DNA from: Ostrinia nubilalis | Lineage: Eukaryota > Arthropoda > Insecta > Lepidoptera > Crambidae | Assembly: GCF_963855985.1 (NCBI RefSeq) | Contig: NC_087107.1 | Coordinates: 6,572,001 to 6,636,000 of the forward strand | Direction of reading: 5' to 3' | Length of the DNA stretch: 64,000 nucleotides | In this document: positions 61,126 to 64,000 of the stretch, in pieces | Layout of the letters: each line of letters starts with the position of its first letter | Numbering within the stretch: position 1 is the stretch's first letter | Program-made: the position numbers and the translations under genes | The notes under the pieces: model-generated | Told to the model about the DNA's origin: nothing | What the model saw: the letters and a program-made list of their open reading frames with translations, nothing else | Databases searched by the model: none

Positions 61126-61247
61126 TAGGGTGGGTTGCACCATCTTAGTTTAACTTTGACAAACGTCTAAAATCTGTCAAACTCCATACAAAAAACACCG
61201 ATTAACGACATAGTTACGGTCAAAGTTAGGTGGTGCAACTCACCCTA
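61126..61247. mobile_element. Small TIR element (122 bp) nested in the larger element
   Basis: TAGGGTGGGTTGCACCAT at the left pairs with GTGGTGCAACTCACCCTA at the right, with one unpaired base. The interior holds imperfectly paired GTCAAA/TTTGAC segments. The size and TA-rich flanks recall PIF/Harbinger-type MITEs, but the superfamily is not certain. Confidence 0.75.
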
Positions 61248-61756
61248 TTGTTTTTCGATCGAATCGAAGCTTATCACCGGGGTTTTAGTAATCGCAATGA
61301 AAATGGCGGGTTTTGCGATTCGATTCGATTTTGATTGAGTCTTAAATGCATGTTGGCTAAGCCTTTGTATGGGAAATTTCAATCCAGTCTTTCGATTATC
61401 GATAGGTAGGGCTTTGCGATTCGATTTTTTGCCGTTTGACTAAGCCTTTTTTGTTATCGACCTCTTTTGCGATTTGTTTATTTGTTTGCGACTGGTTTGC
61501 GATGGGTTTGCGATTTTAAAGTGCGTTTTGACTAGACCCGCAGCTAGTATTTGCGGTTTACCAACATGAGGTATTTGAACATGCCTTTTCTTTTAATTAT
61601 TAATATTTGAGCGTCATGTATTGCGCATCAATTGGCTTGTAAGAACTGTTATTGTTAAAAAGTAACAAGAGATTTTAAACAGTCAAATACATTTATTACT
61701 GTGATTAAAAAAATATTATTATAAATACATAATTAATACTAACATGGCACATGGTG

Positions 61757-62938
61757 TTATTGTTCTGGGCTGTAGAAGCTCTGTACCCAGAAGTGCTTTT
61801 TGACAGCATCCAGTGACAGCCTCTCTTTGCTTGAATGCCGGAGGAGCTGTAAACATACAAAAATAATCAATTTAATATACAAACAATCAACTTTAAATGA
61901 TAAATTACTATAAAAACATAAGGTTGAAAACAGCTGAATATTTTTTAGTGCTTTTTGATATTGTGTAATATTTCTCTCTATTAGAAAAATCACAAGACAA
62001 AAGTAATACACAATATTCTTATATTTCCACAAATAAATTTAGTTTATAGTATTTGCTAGAACTTCTATGGTAAGTCTTGGGTTCAAATCCTAAGTATTGA
62101 TCTTATTAGTGAAAAATCATGTAAGAACTTTACACTATGTAAACTTTTTAACAAATATTATTTGTTGTTATATCATTGTACGACAGCACAGCAGACTATA
62201 CATTTTCGTTGCAAAGTCGCCCCTACAGCAACTACTCAAGATACCAGTGTTTACGTTGACGTGCTGTCGACTGTACAACTAAAGTTATGAAATGATTATG
62301 AACATACCTTTGAAATAAGGTCTTTAGCTCCCTCAGGAACATGATCAGGGTAAGACATATCCAAGGTAAGGATCCTTTGGTACGTCTTGTCTTGGCCCTC
62401 GCTCTCAAACGGAGGTTTTCCCACCAGGAACTCGTATAACAGCACTCCGATGCACCAGTGGTCCACCGACACATCGTACACTTCCCTCTTGATCATCTCT
62501 GGTGGAAGGTAATCGAGAGTTCCACACATTGTTTTGCGTCTGAAGACAGAAATAGAAAAATTATTAGTGATTTGATAGTCCAGCAGATTTTGAAACTTAA
62601 ATACGTGTCAGAATTTAATTTCAAGTTAAGCTTTTGCTTATAAGAAACAAAAATATCAGTATATTTGTAGAAAGAGAAAAAAAATCTTACTAAGCTGCTG
62701 ATTTGTAATATCATGGCAATAAAGCTATGATGCTGGTATTCAAGTCAGGGAATTATTTTTAATTTCCGCCCGCGGCTTCGCCCGCGTGGAATTTTGTCTG
62801 TCACAGAAAAACTTTATCGCGCGCGTCCCTGTTTCAAAAACCGGGATAAAAACTATCCTATGTTCTTTCCCGGGACTCAAACTATCTCTATGCCAAATTT
62901 CATCAAAATCGGTTGCGAGGTTTAAGCGGGAAAGCGTA

Positions 62939-62987
<49 letters not shown>

Positions 62988-64000
62988 GTTACTTTCGCAT
63001 TTATAATATTAGTTGGGATAAAATACCACAGTACAAATAAAGCAGAAAAGGACATTGAGTAAATTTTAAGTTACCTTTCTGAAGGTGCATGCACAGACCA
63101 TCCAAAGTCTGCTAGTTTGAGGTCTCCACTAAATGCAACTAGAATGTTCTCAGGCTTAATGTCACGGTGGATGACGTGGTGTTGGTGGCAGTATTCTACT
63201 GCATCTGCTACCTGAAATATTTATTTTTTAATAGTTATTAAGTTTTCATCATGTAGTGTGAATGTTTTATAAAATTGAGTTATATTAAGGAAACAAACAA
63301 TTTTGATACATTAAAAAATAAGACAGAAATCAGCAGTTTCCACAGTTGCAATGAGTGCAGAATGCAGAAAAATGCAGTAACAATATAAAATAAGGACACT
63401 GAAATTTATAGCTAAATAAATAACTAATAGGACAAAGTAATCTAAATTTCTACTTATTTTTTGCAGTAAAAAGATGTCTGAATATTCCAACAGCATTTAT
63501 ATCTCAATTTACATGATATGATGTAAAAAACTTACAAGGAAAAATAGATAAAGCTGGTAGTTACCTGATAAATGTACCTAGCAGCCTTAGCCTCAGGGAA
63601 GCGCCCCTTGGGTGAGTTGGTGAGGTGTTTGTACAACTCTCCGCCTGCTGCAAACTCAATCACCAGGTATATGCGCCTCTCATCATGGAACCAGGTAAGT
63701 AGCCGGAGGATATTTGGATGCCTGAAAGATATTTTAGATCTCTATTGGTGTTGATCAACAACACAACATTGAGCAGTATTAAGAAACTTTTAATGAATGA
63801 CACTATGAAACTAAGTGATTACTTACTTTAGATGAGACTGGATTTCTATTTCTCTCATCACTTGTCGCTCACATCTTGATTTAACAATTTGCGATTTGAA
63901 GAGTGTTTTGATAGCCACCAAGAATCCAGTTTTCTTCTCTCTAGCTACGTGTACGTGACCGAATTTGCCTTGACCAAGAGCCGAGCCTAGTTCGAAATCT
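61757..64000 (-). CDS. aurB: Aurora kinase, probably Aurora B (3' part; gene continues beyond window)
   Basis: Minus-strand exons, in coding order, are 63827 to beyond 64000, 63565-63721, 63075-63211, 62308-62539 and 61757-61846. They join in frame and cover the kinase domain from [18 protein letters not shown] (P-loop) and VAIK (catalytic Lys) through HRDIKPEN (catalytic loop), [11 protein letters not shown] (DFG and Aurora signature), [16 protein letters not shown] (activation loop with the phosphorylated Thr, and APE equivalent) to the C terminus FYSPEQ. The KTMCGT form of the activation loop favours Aurora B, the chromosomal passenger complex kinase that phosphorylates histone H3 and corrects kinetochore attachments; Aurora A usually has TTLCGT. 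The N-terminal tail and start lie outside the window. Introns hold a TIR element and a (GACA)n repeat. Confidence 0.9.
62178..62277. mobile_element. Short TIR element in the last Aurora intron 5' side
   Basis: TGTACGACAGCAC at the left is inverted as GTGCTGTCGACTGTAC with a small insertion. The interior matches the element at 8261-8370 at GTTGCAAA-TCGCCCCT and GTTGACGTGC. It lies in the intron between the last two exons. Confidence 0.65.
62765..63018 (+). repeat. Lepidopteran dispersed repeat with (CAGA)n tract
   Basis: It opens with CCGCCCGCGGCTTCGCCCGC and runs through ACTATCCTATGTTCTTTCCC and CCAAATTTCATCAAAATCGG. A long ACAG microsatellite (about 62939-62986) follows, and the end is TTTCGCATTTATAATATTAG. 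It is the best-preserved member in the window of a family also seen at 3610-4045 and 36555-36725. It lies in an Aurora intron; the small frame over it is not a gene. Confidence 0.75.

Larger units (their letters stand above)
60338..61539. mobile_element. TIR element with GCGATT-rich interior, containing two nested insertions
   Basis: GGGTCTAGTCAAAA at the left is inverted as TTTTGACTAGACCC at the right. A second inner pair, ATCGCAAACC and GGTTTGCGAT, follows. The interior repeats GCGATTCGATT-type motifs on both strands. It carries a hAT MITE near its left end and another small TIR element in the middle. I see no transposase, and the target-site duplication is unclear. Confidence 0.75.

Noticed and set aside
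62939..62990. CRISPR-like or satellite array
   Set aside because: It is a plain ACAG microsatellite at the tail of a dispersed repeat.

Overview
This window looks like nuclear DNA from a moth or butterfly (Lepidoptera). It is AT-rich and gene-sparse, with short exons bounded by GT...AG introns. Its dispersed repeats are of lepidopteran kinds: RTE-type LINE ends, tRNA-derived SINEs, a family opening GGTTCCGTACC and ending near TTGGCCGG, (GACA)n-tailed repeats, and hAT and Tc1/mariner MITEs. No prokaryotic feature, CRISPR array or viral gene was seen.

Layout. (1) 1.6-15.0 kb: three paralogous HAD-family phosphatase genes of the pseudouridine-5'-phosphatase (HDHD1/PUDP, insect GS1-like) type. 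Two lie in tandem on the + strand and the third converges on the - strand. Each has four exons with the same intron positions and phases. The first has a 5.7 kb third intron filled with transposons, including an RTE reverse transcriptase ORF. (2) 15-35 kb: no recognisable coding exon. A TATA plus initiator core promoter with a strong splice donor lies at 18.35-18.61 kb and may start a long 5' intron of the next gene. (3) 35.0-44.9 kb: a complete eight-exon cytochrome P450 recognised as shade (CYP314A1), the enzyme that converts ecdysone to 20-hydroxyecdysone. (4) 42.46-58.36 kb: a 5,299-bp unit holding shade exons 4-8 and 3' flank, present three times head to tail and almost identical. Each junction fuses a MITE to the interior of exon 4. 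A separate array of exon-2 copies (about 316-324 bp period) lies at 36.96-38.08 kb in the same gene. (5) 58.8-60.2 kb: a hydroxypyruvate isomerase gene (Gip-like). (6) 60.3-61.5 kb: nested TIR elements. (7) 61.76-64.0 kb: the 3' part of an Aurora kinase gene on the - strand, probably Aurora B, running off the window.

The genes do not form an operon-like unit; they are independent neighbours. The most unusual object is shade, a steroid-hormone gene that normally occurs once, carrying two separate tandem amplifications of its own exons. One intact gene model remains (exons 1-3 plus the first copy of exons 4-8). The two downstream copies lack exons 1-3 and the exon 4 acceptor. All exon boundaries were set by reading GT/AG sites and checking frame by hand; no alignment or transcript data were available.
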